64,000 nucleotides of DNA from Arabidopsis thaliana (lineage: Eukaryota > Streptophyta > Magnoliopsida > Brassicales > Brassicaceae). A program made the position numbers and the translations under genes. Position 1 is the stretch's first letter. Every line of letters begins with the position of its first letter. Under the pieces are notes generated by a model. It saw only the letters and a program-made list of their open reading frames with translations. It had not been told where the DNA came from and did no database searches. The stretch spans positions 19,661,261 through 19,725,260 of the forward strand of contig NC_003074.8 in assembly GCF_000001735.4 (NCBI RefSeq). Direction: 5' to 3'. Of the stretch, positions 45,808 to 58,921 are shown in pieces.

Positions 45808-48800
45808 ATGGAGTTTAGTGAGTTAAAGGAAGCAATAGAGAAGATAGAGCTCGTTGATGCTCACGCACACAACATTGTCTCTCTTGACTCATCTTTTCCG
45901 TTCATCGGAACTTTCTCCGAGGCTGCCGGCGACGCTTTAACCTTCGCTCCTCATTCTCTCTCCTTCAAGGTACACGACGATACCAAGTGTTTTTGCTCTA
46001 GTTAGTTTTCGTTTGAATCAGATTCTAATTAATGAAAACGTTAGCTTAAAGTTTCCTAATTAGTCTCAAAAGTATTAGTTAACTAAAGTTTCGAGTGTTA
46101 CTCAAAAGATGTTGACTTGTTTAGGAATCTCGTGAAGTTGGTATGAATGTTTTTGGTTGTATGAATGAAACAGAGGAACTTGAGGGAGATTGCTCAACTT
46201 TATGGCACTGAAGTATCTTTAGAAGCGGTTGAGGAACATCGTAAAACCTCGGGTTTGGATTCTTTTACTTCCAAGTGTTTTAAAGAAGCTCGAATCTCTG
46301 CTCTCCTCATTGATGATGGATTAAAGCTAGACAAGAAACATGATATTGAATGGCATAGAAACTTTGTTCCATTCGTTGGTAGAGTGTTGCGTATCGAAAC
46401 TCTTGCCGAGCAAATCCTCGAAGAGGAGTGTCCTGGTGGTTATTTCTATGGTTCTGAGAGTACTGAACCGCCTGTTTGGGATTTAGATTCTTTCACCAAA
46501 ACCTTTGTTGAAAGATTAAATTCATATCCTTTTATCTTTGCTTTTTTAATACACGCTTAATGATTGTGACTATACTCACTAGTATTGGTTAACCTTGACT
46601 ACTTCGGTCACGCTTGTTCCAGAGATTGTTGCTTTGAAAACTATTGCTGCATATCGTAGCGGTTTGGATATTGATACTTATGTGAGTAAAGAAGTTGCTG
46701 AGAATGGCCTTGTTGAAGTCTTGCGAGGTAAGATGGTTGTGCTTGGTCTATCAAGAAGTAACATAGTTGTTGTCTGATCACCTTAAAATCTAATATTGCT
46801 GCAGCTGGAAAGCCTGTCCGCATAGGAAACAAGGGCTTGATTGACTACATCCTTACCATTAGTTTGGAGGTCGCTGTGCGTCGCGACTTGCCCTTGCAGA
46901 TTCACACCGGGTATGCAAGATTTGATCAACTATATGATTGATGTTAGTAAAGTCTGATCTTTTTATCAAACAAACCTTACACAGAAACAGAAACTCATGC
47001 TCAGAGGTTTGTAGTAATGAAAATTCTCCTTTTCTTTTGTTGTTTGAGCCAGTTTTGGTGACAAGGATTTGGATTTGAGGTTGTCGAATCCTCTTCACCT
47101 TAGAACCCTTCTTGAAGACAAAAGATTTGGAAAGTGTCGTATAGTTCTTCTTCATGCAGCTTATCCATTCTCAAAGGAAGCATCCTTTCTGTCTTCAGTT
47201 TATCCTCAGGTTTTTCGTCATCCCATTTCAATTATCTGTAAAATCATGCCTAGTCATTAACTTATTTTCTTGTTCCTTAAGGTTTACCTTGATTTCGGCT
47301 TGGCGGTTCCAAAGCTTAGTGTCCATGGTATGGTTTCTTCAGTTAAAGAGCTCCTTGACTTAGCATCAATAAAGAAGGTAAAATTTATTTTACTTGCATT
47401 ATCTTTGTTATTGTTCATGAGTAACCATAAGATATTATTGCAGGTTATGTTCAGCACTGATGGGTATGCATCTCCTGAGACCTACTATTTAGGTTAGCTC
47501 AAGTTTCTACCTCTTTTCTATAGTTTGTAACATACTTATATATGTTCCAATCCTGTTTCTAAGCTTTGGCACTTGAAATCGTCTTGCTTCAGTCTTGAAC
47601 ATAGCTCGCTGTTTTTTGCAGGTGCAAAGAAAGCACGTGAGGTTATCTTCTTAGTTCTGAGTGATGCTTGTGCCAGTGGTGATCTCTCACTCATGGAAGC
47701 TATTGATGCAGCTAAAGACATATTCTCACGAAATTCTATTGGATTTTATAAGCTTAATATAGACACAGATTCTTCTAGTCCACAAAATATAATATCTCCC
47801 AAATTGAAGATAAAGGAGCCTGATGTTCAAGAAGATAGTAGTTCTTTTGTACGCATTATTTGGGTTGATACATCTGGACAACAAAGATGCCGTGTGAGTT
47901 TTTTTTTTTTGGTTTCTTCTAAAGAAAAAACCTCTGTTTCCCACCTCAACGATTTTTCCTTAGAAGCACAAAAACTTAACTAGAATTCTGTTTATTGTAT
48001 TGTTTCAGGCTGTTCAAGCGCAGCGTTTTAACAGAAGTGTGAAGAAGAACGGCGTTGGTCTGACCTTTGCATCAATGGGGATGACTTCATTTACTGATGG
48101 ACCAGCAGAAGAGTCTAAATTGACAGGTGTGGGTGAGATTAGACTTGTTCCAGATCTATCAACCAAGCAGACAATACCTTGGTACTTTACTCGTGTTCAT
48201 TCTCTTTGGAGTTAATTTTACAGATGTTTCTTTCTTAATTGTTTCCGTATCATATTTTATCATTAGGACGAAGCAAGAGAGCATGGTTTTAGCTGATATG
48301 CAATTGAAGCCTGGTGAAGCATGGGGGTACTGTCCACGAGAGACCTTAAGAAGGGTCGCAAAAGTTCTCAAAGATGAATTTGACTTGGTAAGAAATCTCC
48401 ATATAGCCATTCTACGAAAACTTTTATTTGCTTTTTGGTTGCTTAAGCTCAAATCTTCCTTGGCTTTTAGGTAATGAACGCTGGTTTTGAGAATGAGTTT
48501 TATCTCCTCAAGAACGTTGTGCGGTATGCGACTATATATTTCTTGAATACCGGTTTCTTTGTTCAATCCAATCATTTTCACAATCTTAACACTTGTTCTG
48601 TCCATTTTTTAAAAGGGAAGGGAAAGAAGAGTATATGCCTTTTGACTTTGGTCCTTACTGTGCCACATCCTCATTCGATGCTGCATCTCCGATCTTCCAT
48701 GATATTGTACCCGCACTCGAGTCCTTGAACATCGAAGTTGAACAGGTTACAAATAATTCAAAAATCCCTCATAATGATCAGTCTGCAACATGCTTCTTGA

Positions 48801-49928
48801 CATGTATGAAATTTTTTCATAGTTTCATGCTGAATCCGGGAAAGGTCAGTTTGAAGTATCTCTCGGTCACACCATTGCATCCCATGCTGCCGACAACTTG
48901 GTCTACACACGTGAAGTTATAAGATCGGTTGCAAGGAAACAGGGATTGCTCGCAACCTTTGTTCCAAAGTATGTCAGTCTCTCCCACCAAATTATTCGTT
49001 GTAACTGCAAATTTTTAACATATGTGTTTTTTCTTCAGGTATGATTATTGTGACATTGGTTCTGGATCACATGTGCATCTAAGTCTTTGGAAAAACGGCG
49101 AAAATGTCTTCCCGGCATCTAATAACTCATCTTCTCATGGAATCTCTTCCGTTGGAGAAGAGTTCATGGCCGGAGTTCTATTTCATCTTCCATCAATCTT
49201 AGCTATTATAGCTCCACTCCCAAACAGGTAACTCGAAAACCGTACTTTTCGAGTAATTTCCTCAATTGTTATTAAAAGTTGTGTGTGTCACTTAAATTTC
49301 CAGCTACGACCGAATCCAACCTAATACATGGAGTGGAGCATTCCAATGTTGGGGCAAAGAAAACCGCGAAGCAGCGTTAAGAGCAGCTTCTCCACCAGGA
49401 ACTCCTGATGGTTTAGTTACTAACTTTGAGATAAAGTCTTTTGATGGCTCTGCAAATCCTCACCTTGGTTTGGCTGTTATAATGGCTGCTGGTATTGATG
49501 GTCTCCGGCGACATCTTCAACTTCCTACTCCAATAGGTAACTAAAAACTTATGTTATTCATTCTCATGTATATGTAGTGTTAATATGAAGCTTGATCTTG
49601 AGTTGTTCGGATGGAACAGATATAAATCCGGCGGATGTGGCTGCTACATTGAACAGACTTCCGGAAACGCTCTCAGAAGCTGTTGAAGCTCTGGACAAAG
49701 ACAAAGTTCTCCACGATTTGCTCGGACAAAAGCTTTTAGTTGCCATAAAAGGAGTCCGTAAGGTAACACTATAGTCTTTTAGTTTCCCATTAGATTCTCA
49801 GTGGTAACAAAGTACATTAGCACTAATCTATTGTTTTTGTCTTTTTAAATTTTTTTGTGTAACAGGCTGAGGTCGAGTATTATTCGAAGAATCCGGATGC
49901 ATATAAGCAACTCATTCACCGATACTAA
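45808..49928 (+). CDS. NodGS: Nodulin/glutamine synthetase-like fusion protein
   Basis: Fusion of an N-terminal amidohydrolase-like domain (nodulin 6/FluG type) and a C-terminal bacterial-type (GSI-like) glutamine synthetase domain. Exons: 45808-45969, 46174-46523, 46612-46727, 46805-46910, 47053-47209, 47282-47377, 47444-47492, 47622-47893, 48009-48181, 48267-48387, 48471-48523, 48616-48745, 48823-48968, 49039-49227, 49304-49536, 49620-49762 and 49866-49928; total 852 residues. Amidohydrolase metal motifs: VDAHAHN near residue 16, LQIHTG, LLHAAYP and FSTDGYASPE. The GS part starts near residue 430, with MNAGFENEFYLL, GSGSHVHLS and RIQPNTWSGAF. The second coding intron is AT-AC. Confidence 0.95.
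46524..46611 (+). other. U12-type AT-AC intron in NodGS
   Basis: This 88-base intron begins ATATCCTTT, the U12 donor consensus, and ends CAC. A branch-site-like ACCTTGAC at 46592-46599 puts the branch A about 13 bases before the end, as U12 introns require. Splicing gives codons AAT-TC/G-CTT-GTT-CCA (NSLVPE), the known protein. No GT-AG solution keeps the frame here. Confidence 0.9.
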
Positions 49929-52910
49929 TCCTTTGAGCATCTCTATGATGATTGTTGGATCATTTGGTTTTATTGTGGACTTTGTGTCACATGAAGGGTC
50001 GTATTTGCAAAATACTTGACATAAAGATGTGGTTCAGAAAATTAATAAACTAAATTTCATATTTCGAGACGCATGCTCATGCTGGAGTACTATTTGTATT
50101 TCTTACTTTTTCGTCCCATGCTTTCAAAAGCCTCAAGAATATACAGAGTATTTTCAATAATACGGAGTAGTTCTTAATCATTTACATTTGTCTATGAATT
50201 GAATTTGACTACTAATACTCGGAAACAAAAAAATGATTGTAGTATTAGGAGCGCAAATACCCTTTAACCATTGTTCTTTCCATGTTCTTAGTCCGGCTAT
50301 TGTTATCTAGGTAGGTGCCTGATCCCTTTTTTTCAAATCTTTCTTATTCATTACTTTGACTAATTAACCTATTTAATCATATTTAATCTCCCTTTAATCT
50401 GCAAACTAAAGCACATGTTTTTTTTTATGAAAGAAAAGGTTAGTATGACATTCTTTTGGTAAATCTCATCATATTATTTATTTAATTTTAAGAAATTGGA
50501 GTTTAAAGTGTAATTAAGTTATGCTACCTAGCTAATTTCCTTAAAATATGAACGATAAGTATAGAAATTAAAGTAAAGATTAGGTTTATACGGTACGCTT
50601 ATTATGCTCAAACAAGTGGACGAACAAAATCCATCTCCATGTGACTATGGAAGAGAACTTATTAATAAGTCCAAATTTTTTTCTTGCAAACTTTATGATT
50701 TCATTCACACTAGACAAATTAATTGTTCGTAAGAAGGTATACGTACAACATAATGAGCTTTTACTGCTTCCCTTTGCAAACGAATCAGCTAAAACTTTAC
50801 AGATTTATATGTTCAAGGGAAACTATAACTAAGATTTGAAGGAAAAATCTAACCTTTCTACTACAACAATAAAAGTCAATGCAAGGTCCTTTGAAAAGAA
50901 TCTTGTTGTCGCATGCATGTACGTAATTTTGTAGTCAAATGTACGAATGATAGATATATGGGGTCAAAACGTTAAAATCCAGCCTAAGAAAGACAGAGAT
51001 TTACTCTAAATCTTCCAAACCAACGTTATCAATTTTGTTGTTAACATTCAATTGACTTTGCTGTTAATTTTGGATTGTAGAATCGAATTAAAATGAAAAT
51101 ACAAGGTGAAAACGAGACAATAGCGTGAAACTGCTTTGCGTATATATCAAGTATCAACAGTTTTGTTTCGTTTTTGTTGGTTTGCGTTGGGATAAGAAAC
51201 CGGCATTTTGTACATGGTTCAATTTTGTAATACCTAAACCAATTTCCGGTTTAAGTGGTTTATTAATATGATAAAATAAAATAAATATTTTTTACAAAAA
51301 TACATAGATAGGACCATGGGTCCATGACGCTTTGACAAGAGCCAATAAAGGATTTACTGTAAAATCAGTAACTTTATTGACAAACAAAAAATGCAGCTAT
51401 AAGTTGTCCCCACCGTATATTACAAAGATTCGAATACTTTAATAATACAAGCTAAAGAATAAAGAGCAAGAGCCTTTGACTATTTCCACTTATAAGTTTT
51501 CCTCCGAGACCGAGAGAGATCAGAGATGGAGCAGATTATTTCACCACGCTCCGGTCAAATATATATTTCTTCTGTTTTAGGCCTCAGCAAAAACCACCTC
51601 CATAGTTGTTATGTTGGATACTACGACAATTTAGTGAAGAAGTGGTCTCAATCTAAATTATCATTCTGGATAATGACAAATTGATAAAAGATGCATACTA
51701 TTACAAAAGTTGAGAAAAGAAGATTACTTTACGTAATGTAGGCGTTTTAATGAACTCCTTAATTTCATCGTTCGTGGAAAATAATAACACAAGCAAAGCA
51801 ATGACTTTTATGGACACTATGATTGGTTACAATGATCTTATTGAACATGTGAGGAGGCAAAGTGTATATCCTTATATCTATAATGTTTTTTTTTCTTTCT
51901 TCTCCAAAGATGTCGCCTAACATCACGTTATTTAACACTACATTTAGCTTACATTAGTAATCTAAAAACAACTTTAATAATAATCCAACAATCACGCCTT
52001 ATTTAACCAATCCTAATTTATGAAAACATACTCATGTATGATTGTTTGTGCGCATGTGTATATGAGTATATGGACACAGTAGGTTTCTTTCCTTGGTTGG
52101 ATAGATATGGTTACAAACTTGCAATAGTGGCAGGTAGTTAGACCTGCGGTTCCTAAACTCCGAATAAATACGTGCGGTTCAACTGCAATGCAGTTCTAAT
52201 AATAACGAATATATATATATATATAGATAATTTTGTTACTATTGGAACATGTGGTTAGGTTACAATTTCAAACCCTAATTATTGATTTTGGTAATTTGGA
52301 TGTATTCATATTCCTGTTGGTTTTGGTCTACTCAAAATGTTAGTAAATCTCTTATGGGATGTATCGAATTAACTTAAAACTCTTTTTTCTGGTCCAGAAA
52401 CCCATTAATACTAGCATTCATATTGTATAGCACTATAGCTCGTGGGGTTATTATAACGTCACATCACTTTTTTGTAATAAAAGTTGAAAAACCTGACAAG
52501 AATTCAAATATTAAAGCCTATCCTTAGTTAAAATCTGTTAAGGCTTATGAATATCCTTATCTTATGTGAGTAATTAGGTTAATTAGATATTAGTACAATA
52601 AAAGAAAAAAGGAAAAATTGAAGACCGTTTCCTCGAGACAAGCAGATTCTCAATCCTCGAGACTGTCAGTGGAAAACAACTTCACTCTCTCTCTTCAAAA
52701 AGAAAAACAAAAATACAAAAGCCAAGGAAAGCCATTATTACAAAAGCAATAACACACTGTAAAAAAGCCACTCACGAACACTCCTCAGTAACCAGAGAGA
52801 GAAGAAGAAGAACAACAAGCCATGTCTTAACTCTTAACTAATCTCTTCTTCTCCCTCCATTTCACCAACCAAAAACCCTAAAATCCTTAAAATCACAAGT
52901 TTCTTCAGCA
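49929..52910. other. 3-kb intergenic region NodGS / pectate lyase
   Basis: AT-rich with no gene found. A (TA)n run lies near 52209-52225. A short GCGGTTC repeat (52145-52151, 52174-52180) lies beside a small inverted repeat (AACTGCAATGCAGTT, 52180-52194). A CT-rich pectate lyase leader runs from about 52680. Confidence 0.5.
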
Positions 52911-55900
52911 ATGATGCTTCAAAGAAGCTGCATTGTACTTTTCTTCTCTCTTTTTCTGTTGGTTCCACAAATGGTTTTCTCGATGCTCAACAGAACTCTT
53001 CTTCTCATACCACATCCTGACCCGGAACTAGTCGCTTATCAAGTTCAGTGGTACACTTACTACATTGCCTCTTCTGGATCTACATTTACTCTCTTTTTTC
53101 AACTTCTTTAATGTAATTTTTCCATCTGGTTATTACATTTGACAAGCTATTTTCATGTCTTCTTGTGAATCTGAGGTTTTTCTGTTTTCCTCTGTTTTGT
53201 TCTGTTCTCTTAAACCGGAAAGACTTTAATAATACGGTTTGTAACTGTTTTGCAGGAAAGTAAATGCATCTATAACAAGGCGTCAAGCTCTAGACACGAC
53301 GGACCAGGCCGGTTCGACCCCGTGTATCACCGGTAACCCAATCGATGACTGTTGGAAATGTGACCCAAACTGGCCCAATAACAGACAAGGTCTAGCAGAT
53401 TGTGGTATCGGGTTCGGACAGTACGCGTTGGGAGGCAAAGGTGGTCAGTTTTACTTTGTCACTGATTCTTCCGACGATGATGCCGTCAACCCTAAACCGG
53501 GCACTCTCAGGTACCTTTCTGTTAACCGACTCAACCGGCTTTCTTGTAAGAAAGTCTTGTATAACATCTTGACAAATAGACAAATATGTGTTGTCTTTTA
53601 TTAGTTCTAGACAATTATATGATCTTTAATTATCGTGTTTTGACCGTAGCTAGATTTTTTTTATGTTGTTTAGTTAACAACACTAACACTATATACTATA
53701 CTTGAACATTACATGTCATTATTGTTATTAGCTCTAAACCCTACCTACATACACACTTTCATAATTTAAATCCTATAAGAAAATAAGATTCTGTAAGCTA
53801 TAAGTTAATCTATTCCAAATTTACTTTTCTCTCTCTCTTTTGTCATCTCATATTCACATGTCCCACACCAATCTATTATGTACGACTTTTTCAATACCAC
53901 TTGTTTATATTTCTAAATAAACCCTCCGTTTTGTGGAATATTTCCCAACAACCCTGATTTAGTGATTTTTCTTTAAATTCTTCAAAACCTCCTCAAAACC
54001 CTCTTTAAACATTTAGAGCTGTATAATTTTGATAAACTAAATCCGTTTTAAAACATAGAAACGTAACGTTTACGATGTTTACACTTGATGTCCCTACATT
54101 TTAATTTTAACACTGTACCTGAGAAGCGAATCATATAATAAATCTAAAGAAAAGACAACTATAATAAAACAAGTGTATCAGTCTCTTGGGACATGGGACC
54201 TCGAATAATTTTGGGGGAATCTTTATCAATGTCAAAGGAAACGGGTTTACAATGTGAAAATTCTTAAAATTTTGGTGACAGATATGGGGTGATACAAGAA
54301 GAGCCATTGTGGATAGTGTTCCCAAGCAACATGATGATTAAACTAAAGCAAGAGCTAATATTCAATAGTTACAAGACACTTGATGGGAGAGGAGCTAATG
54401 TTCACATTGTTGGTGGTGGCTGCATCACTCTTCAATATGTCTCCAATATCATCATTCACAACATCCATATCCACCATTGTTACCAATCCGGTAATTAGTT
54501 TTAGCTCTTTTCACACTTTCTCTTATCTCAAATTATGTATACTCCAAAAATCAATTATCTTTTCTTTTTTACGGCCAATAATTGTTAGTCTTTTAACTTT
54601 TTAACCTTTTTTTTTTCTTGCCCTAATAATTTAGTAGGTCCCTTTTGTTGGTGTACATATTTTCCTTCTCATTGATTGGTGTTTTCACACGCAAACAAAG
54701 AAAACATGTTTTGTTTGAATTTATATGCATTTATTGATTTATTCATAAAAGTATGGTAAGCAAGAAAAACAAAGTAAAAACTAAATCTTTCGTCCTTCCT
54801 GAAATAGCATTGATTGATTATTCATAAAAGTATTCTGAAAATATGTTTGTTCACGCTTTCGTTAGGGAATACTAACGTGCGGTCAAGTCCAACGCACTAT
54901 GGGTTCAGAACGAAATCGGACGGTGATGGTATCTCTATATTCGGATCAAAGGACATTTGGATCGACCATTGTTCTCTATCGAGATGCAAGGACGGTCTGA
55001 TAGATGCGGTAATGGGTTCCACAGGAATAACTATATCGAACAACTTCTTCTCTCACCATAATGAAGTCATGCTTCTTGGTCACAGCGACCACTATGAACC
55101 AGACAGTGGCATGCAGGTCAAACACACACTAATCCGTAATATACATTTTCTTAGTGACTACTTTATTTTAAATGAGCGTAATATTTGAATGTTAGTGTGA
55201 TTTTTCAGGTAACAATTGCGTTTAATCACTTTGGAGAGAAATTGATACAAAGGATGCCGAGGTGTCGACGTGGATATATCCATGTGGTTAATAACGATTT
55301 TACTCAATGGGAAATGTATGCCATTGGCGGTAGCGGTAACCCGACTATTAACAGTCAGGGTAACCGCTACACCGCCCCAACCAACCCGTTTGCCAAGGAG
55401 GTAACTAAACCCTCCGCATGTTTTCTATAGTCTTGGTTCGTTAGTCCATTCTTAGACTTTGCTTTTGGTTTCATGATGTTTTGAGCTATACCAACTTTAT
55501 TAGGGATAAATATCCAGCTTGTGAAACTTTCATTAATAAGTGTAATCTTTAAAACATTCATCTTACTAATGGAGAGTGTCATTGTGTAGGTGACAAAGAG
55601 AGTGGAAACACCGGATGGTGATTGGAAAGGGTGGAATTGGAGATCGGAGGGGGACATTTTGGTGAATGGAGCCTTCTTCGTGGCATCCGGGGAAGGTGCG
55701 GAAATGAGGTATGAGAAGGCATATAGCGTCGAGCCTAAATCCGCCTCATTCATCACCCAAATCACATTTCACTCTGGTGTTCTTGGCGTTGGTGGCAGGT
55801 TTGGATTCTACATTTTGTCAATAAATGATTCACTCTTTGCCAAATTTTTCCCTTTGAAAAAGAACATTTCATTTTTTAACAAATCAATACTTTGAAACTT

Positions 55901-56277
55901 TTATTTTACCAACACAAACCATATTAAAAAATGGTATGTCTACATACCCTTTTGTTTTCTTCTACTTTTGGCTTTAACTTTATTCTTTTTCTTTTGTCTA
56001 ACTTCTTTTTACCCCACTATTTTCATAATTAACCTCAAAAAGTCAAAATGGAGCTAATTTAGGGTGTTTGATTTGGTACAGGAATAACAATCTGGGGATG
56101 TGGACTACTACTGGATCGGAAGGTACTAGCGGTTTAGATTCTTATAATGACTATACCGATGAAATGTCTGGCGCTGGTTCAACCAACCGGTTATCTTTTT
56201 CAGTTCTTGTTTTCTTGCTAAGTTCGATATCATATTTGGTCGTGTTCACTTCTTCAACCCAAATGTTTATGTTGTAA
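52911..56277 (+). CDS. Pectate lyase-like protein, probably GPI-anchored
   Basis: Polysaccharide lyase family 1 enzyme cleaving de-esterified pectin in the cell wall (known locus At3g53190). Exons 52911-53050, 53256-53510, 54282-54490, 54866-55116, 55209-55400, 55590-55798 and 56082-56277 give 483 residues. Signal peptide about 1-25 ([18 protein letters not shown]). CWKCDPNW is the family start motif. Calcium and fold motifs are [17 protein letters not shown] and [10 protein letters not shown]. The catalytic Arg region is [16 protein letters not shown]. The tail has small residues (MSGAGSTNR) followed by about 25 hydrophobic residues to the stop, the pattern of a GPI-anchor signal. ATG 52911 is followed at once by another ATG at 52914. 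Confidence 0.93.
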
Positions 56278-57165
56278 CATGAATTGAATTTACCTATTTT
56301 ATCAAGGAACAAGCAAAAAGTTGTTTCCATACTCATTCTTGTGCATTCTTTTCTTCTATGATCTTTATGTAGTTTTAATGGACCTCATAATTTGTAGTTT
56401 TACAAAATGTTATAGTTCTTAATAATAATACCACGTGTGTGTTTATTGTATACGTATATGCAATCGTGACGTTGTAATAGTCCTATCCTATCTTTAATTA
56501 ATTACATAACTAATAGTCTAATAGAGATTAGATATTAATCTTTAGCATTATATTATCTTCTTCCTTGTCTTTTCTAATATACAAGAGGGCGTTCCATACA
56601 TGCATCTACACTTCATTCGGATCATACCAATATAATCTACTTTAGGATATTGTAATTTAGTATATTGAACATTAAATACTTTTCCCTTGAAAAAATAAAA
56701 TATAAAACATTTTTAACAAATCATTTGGCACAAAAGTACACTAAAACAATTAAAATTAATTCATATTAAAGGTGAAGCCCATCAACCAATAATGTTAACA
56801 TAAAAAAACTTATAATTTTTCATCATTGGAGCATGGACTTCTCATGTTTTTGTTGCTGTATATAACAAGACTATACACATCAATGCTATATTTTTACTTA
56901 ATTTGTTATTATGGATATGTACCTTTATTTTTATTTTATTTTATTTTGTTTAGGAAATTGTTTATTGTGTGAAGATTAACAACTTTATCTTTGACCTTGA
57001 CTAAACTTGCGATTCAAATTTCATATTGATAACCGATTCAAATTGAGTTCAAATTTTACATATTTGTGTACATTAAGGTTGAATATTGGAACACTTGTTA
57101 CTTTAATATAGCACTTTCGAATTCAATTATCCATCAGTTAAAAAGTAAATAAACCAACTTTAGAA
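56278..57165. other. Convergent intergenic region pectate lyase / MYB27
   Basis: About 890 AT-rich bases with no gene visible. Confidence 0.5.
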
Positions 57166-58134
57166 TTATGACCATAGAGAACATGAAAACTCCTCAAAGT
57201 CCCTAGTCTCTTGAAACCACCAAGTACCAATGTTAATATTGTTCTCACTGCAGCTATTGCTGCTGTGATCTTCTGAAAGATTTGCTTCACTCTGGTCAGT
57301 AGAAATCTCTGATATCCAATCCGAAATCCGATTTTCATACGGTGATTTCATAACACCGAAGCTTTCTCTTCCACCAACACCACCGTTGGCTTCTTTACCA
57401 CTTTCCATGCTCACAACTTCAACAAAACCATGTTCTTGAGACGTCGTCTTTGTCCTAGTGATCTCTGTTTCCTTATACTTGTGCAACAATTCTTCTCCTG
57501 TATTTCCTCTCCACTCAAAGAGCTTTCCTGCAGAAAAACACATCATTTTTTTCAATGAATGCTTATCTAAAACTAACATACATATGCAACAATGAAAGAA
57601 TATCTACCATAGTTTTGAGCTTCCTGTTTCTTTCTATAATGAGTTCTCCAATAGTTCTTTATCTCGTTATCAGTCCTACCGGGTAATCTTCTCGCAATCT
57701 TCGACCACCTATTGATATACAATATTTGATTAATCAAACCGCAAAAAACAATCATGTAAGTACAAGATTCAAGGGTTTTTTTTGTCTCTCACTTGTTACC
57801 CCATAGAGCATGGAGCTGAAAGATGATTCTCTCTTCTTCTTGACTCATCGGTCCACGCTTCAGAGTCGGATTCAGATAGTTCATCCACCTTAGCCTGCAA
57901 CTCTTACCACTCCTCTTCAAACCTATACGTATGAACACAACAAACATATATTTCGGACATGTAAATTTCTATTTTTGGAAAGTGACACAAAATAAGGTTT
58001 CAAAGTGTACCGGAAACTATTGCTAAAGAATCCCAACGACGTTCTCCCAAAAGACTAATGACCTTCACTAGCCGTTCGTCTTCTTCTTCGAGCCATGGCC
58101 CTCTACGAAGTGTTTCTTCCTTCTTAAAATCCAT
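57166..58134 (-). CDS. MYB27: R2R3-MYB transcription factor
   Basis: DNA-binding regulator. Minus-strand exons 58011-58134, 57793-57922, 57608-57708 and 57166-57527 give 238 residues. R2 is about residues 11-60 ([20 protein letters not shown] with RRW and [10 protein letters not shown]). R3 is about 64-113 ([40 protein letters not shown]); its first Trp position is Met, as is common in plant R3 repeats. The C-terminal half is Ser/Glu-rich without a known motif and ends [10 protein letters not shown]. The target genes are not known from the sequence. Confidence 0.93.
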
Positions 58135-58921
58135 TTTTCTTTCTTTTACTCTGTTTCTTTGTGTTATTATACTTAATTAAATCCTTTCTAAAATTGTGCT
58201 TTGAACTTGTAAGCATGCTTTGGCTTTGCTTAAATAGTAAAGTCATGAGTTTACCCAAATTGGGAAAAATGTCCAAAAAGCTGACGAACACAAATAGTTT
58301 AGTGGATAATAACATCATGCATCAGTTAGTTAGGTTCTTGTTTTTCCTTGATCTAGGTCATCTTTTAAGTTATAGATTATAGATTTGGATTAGGTTCCAA
58401 GTATCTTTCCTTTTGAATCATCATCAACTTGTGATTTTTTATTATCATTGTCTTCAGGGATTATGGCTTTCATCATCTTAAAATTTAATTAACTAATCTA
58501 AGTATCCAATCGGGTTTGGATTTTGGAATTTCAATATCTTAGGGACTTAAAAAAGAAGATAGAAAGAGATGAAACCAGATCTTTTTTCCACTCACTTAAA
58601 AGTTTAAGCCAACGAAGCACTCTTAAGTATGATTAGTTAAGTAAATCCCAGTGTTAAGCCTAATCTCATTTTTGCAACAAAGAGAGTTTAAAATCGACGC
58701 ATCTAATTGAGCCGGTTAATGAAATCTATCAATGTTGAAAATGGCTTTGGTTAAAATCGGTTTAGACTATTCACATTTCACGTGAGACTCAGACAACCTG
58801 CACATGACAGTCTTATCTCTGTTTTTGTCGTTTTCAAGAAAGTCGCCACAAGAGATCATTCGAACTAAAAAAAGCAAAACAGATCTCTCCTGCCGTCTTT
58901 GGTTACTTCCGGCGGAGAACG
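58135..58921. other. Divergent intergenic region MYB27 / UMAMIT6
   Basis: 787 bases. A G-box CACGTG lies at 58779-58784, about 140 bases upstream of the UMAMIT6 ATG. Otherwise no feature seen. Confidence 0.5.

Noticed and set aside
49929-52910. Search for a hidden gene or transposon in the 3-kb gap
   Set aside because: Only short AT-rich frames and a (TA)n run were found. The small inverted repeat near 52180 is too short to call a transposon.
55367-55765. 132-codon minus-strand open frame inside the pectate lyase
   Set aside because: Antisense shadow of exons 5 and 6.
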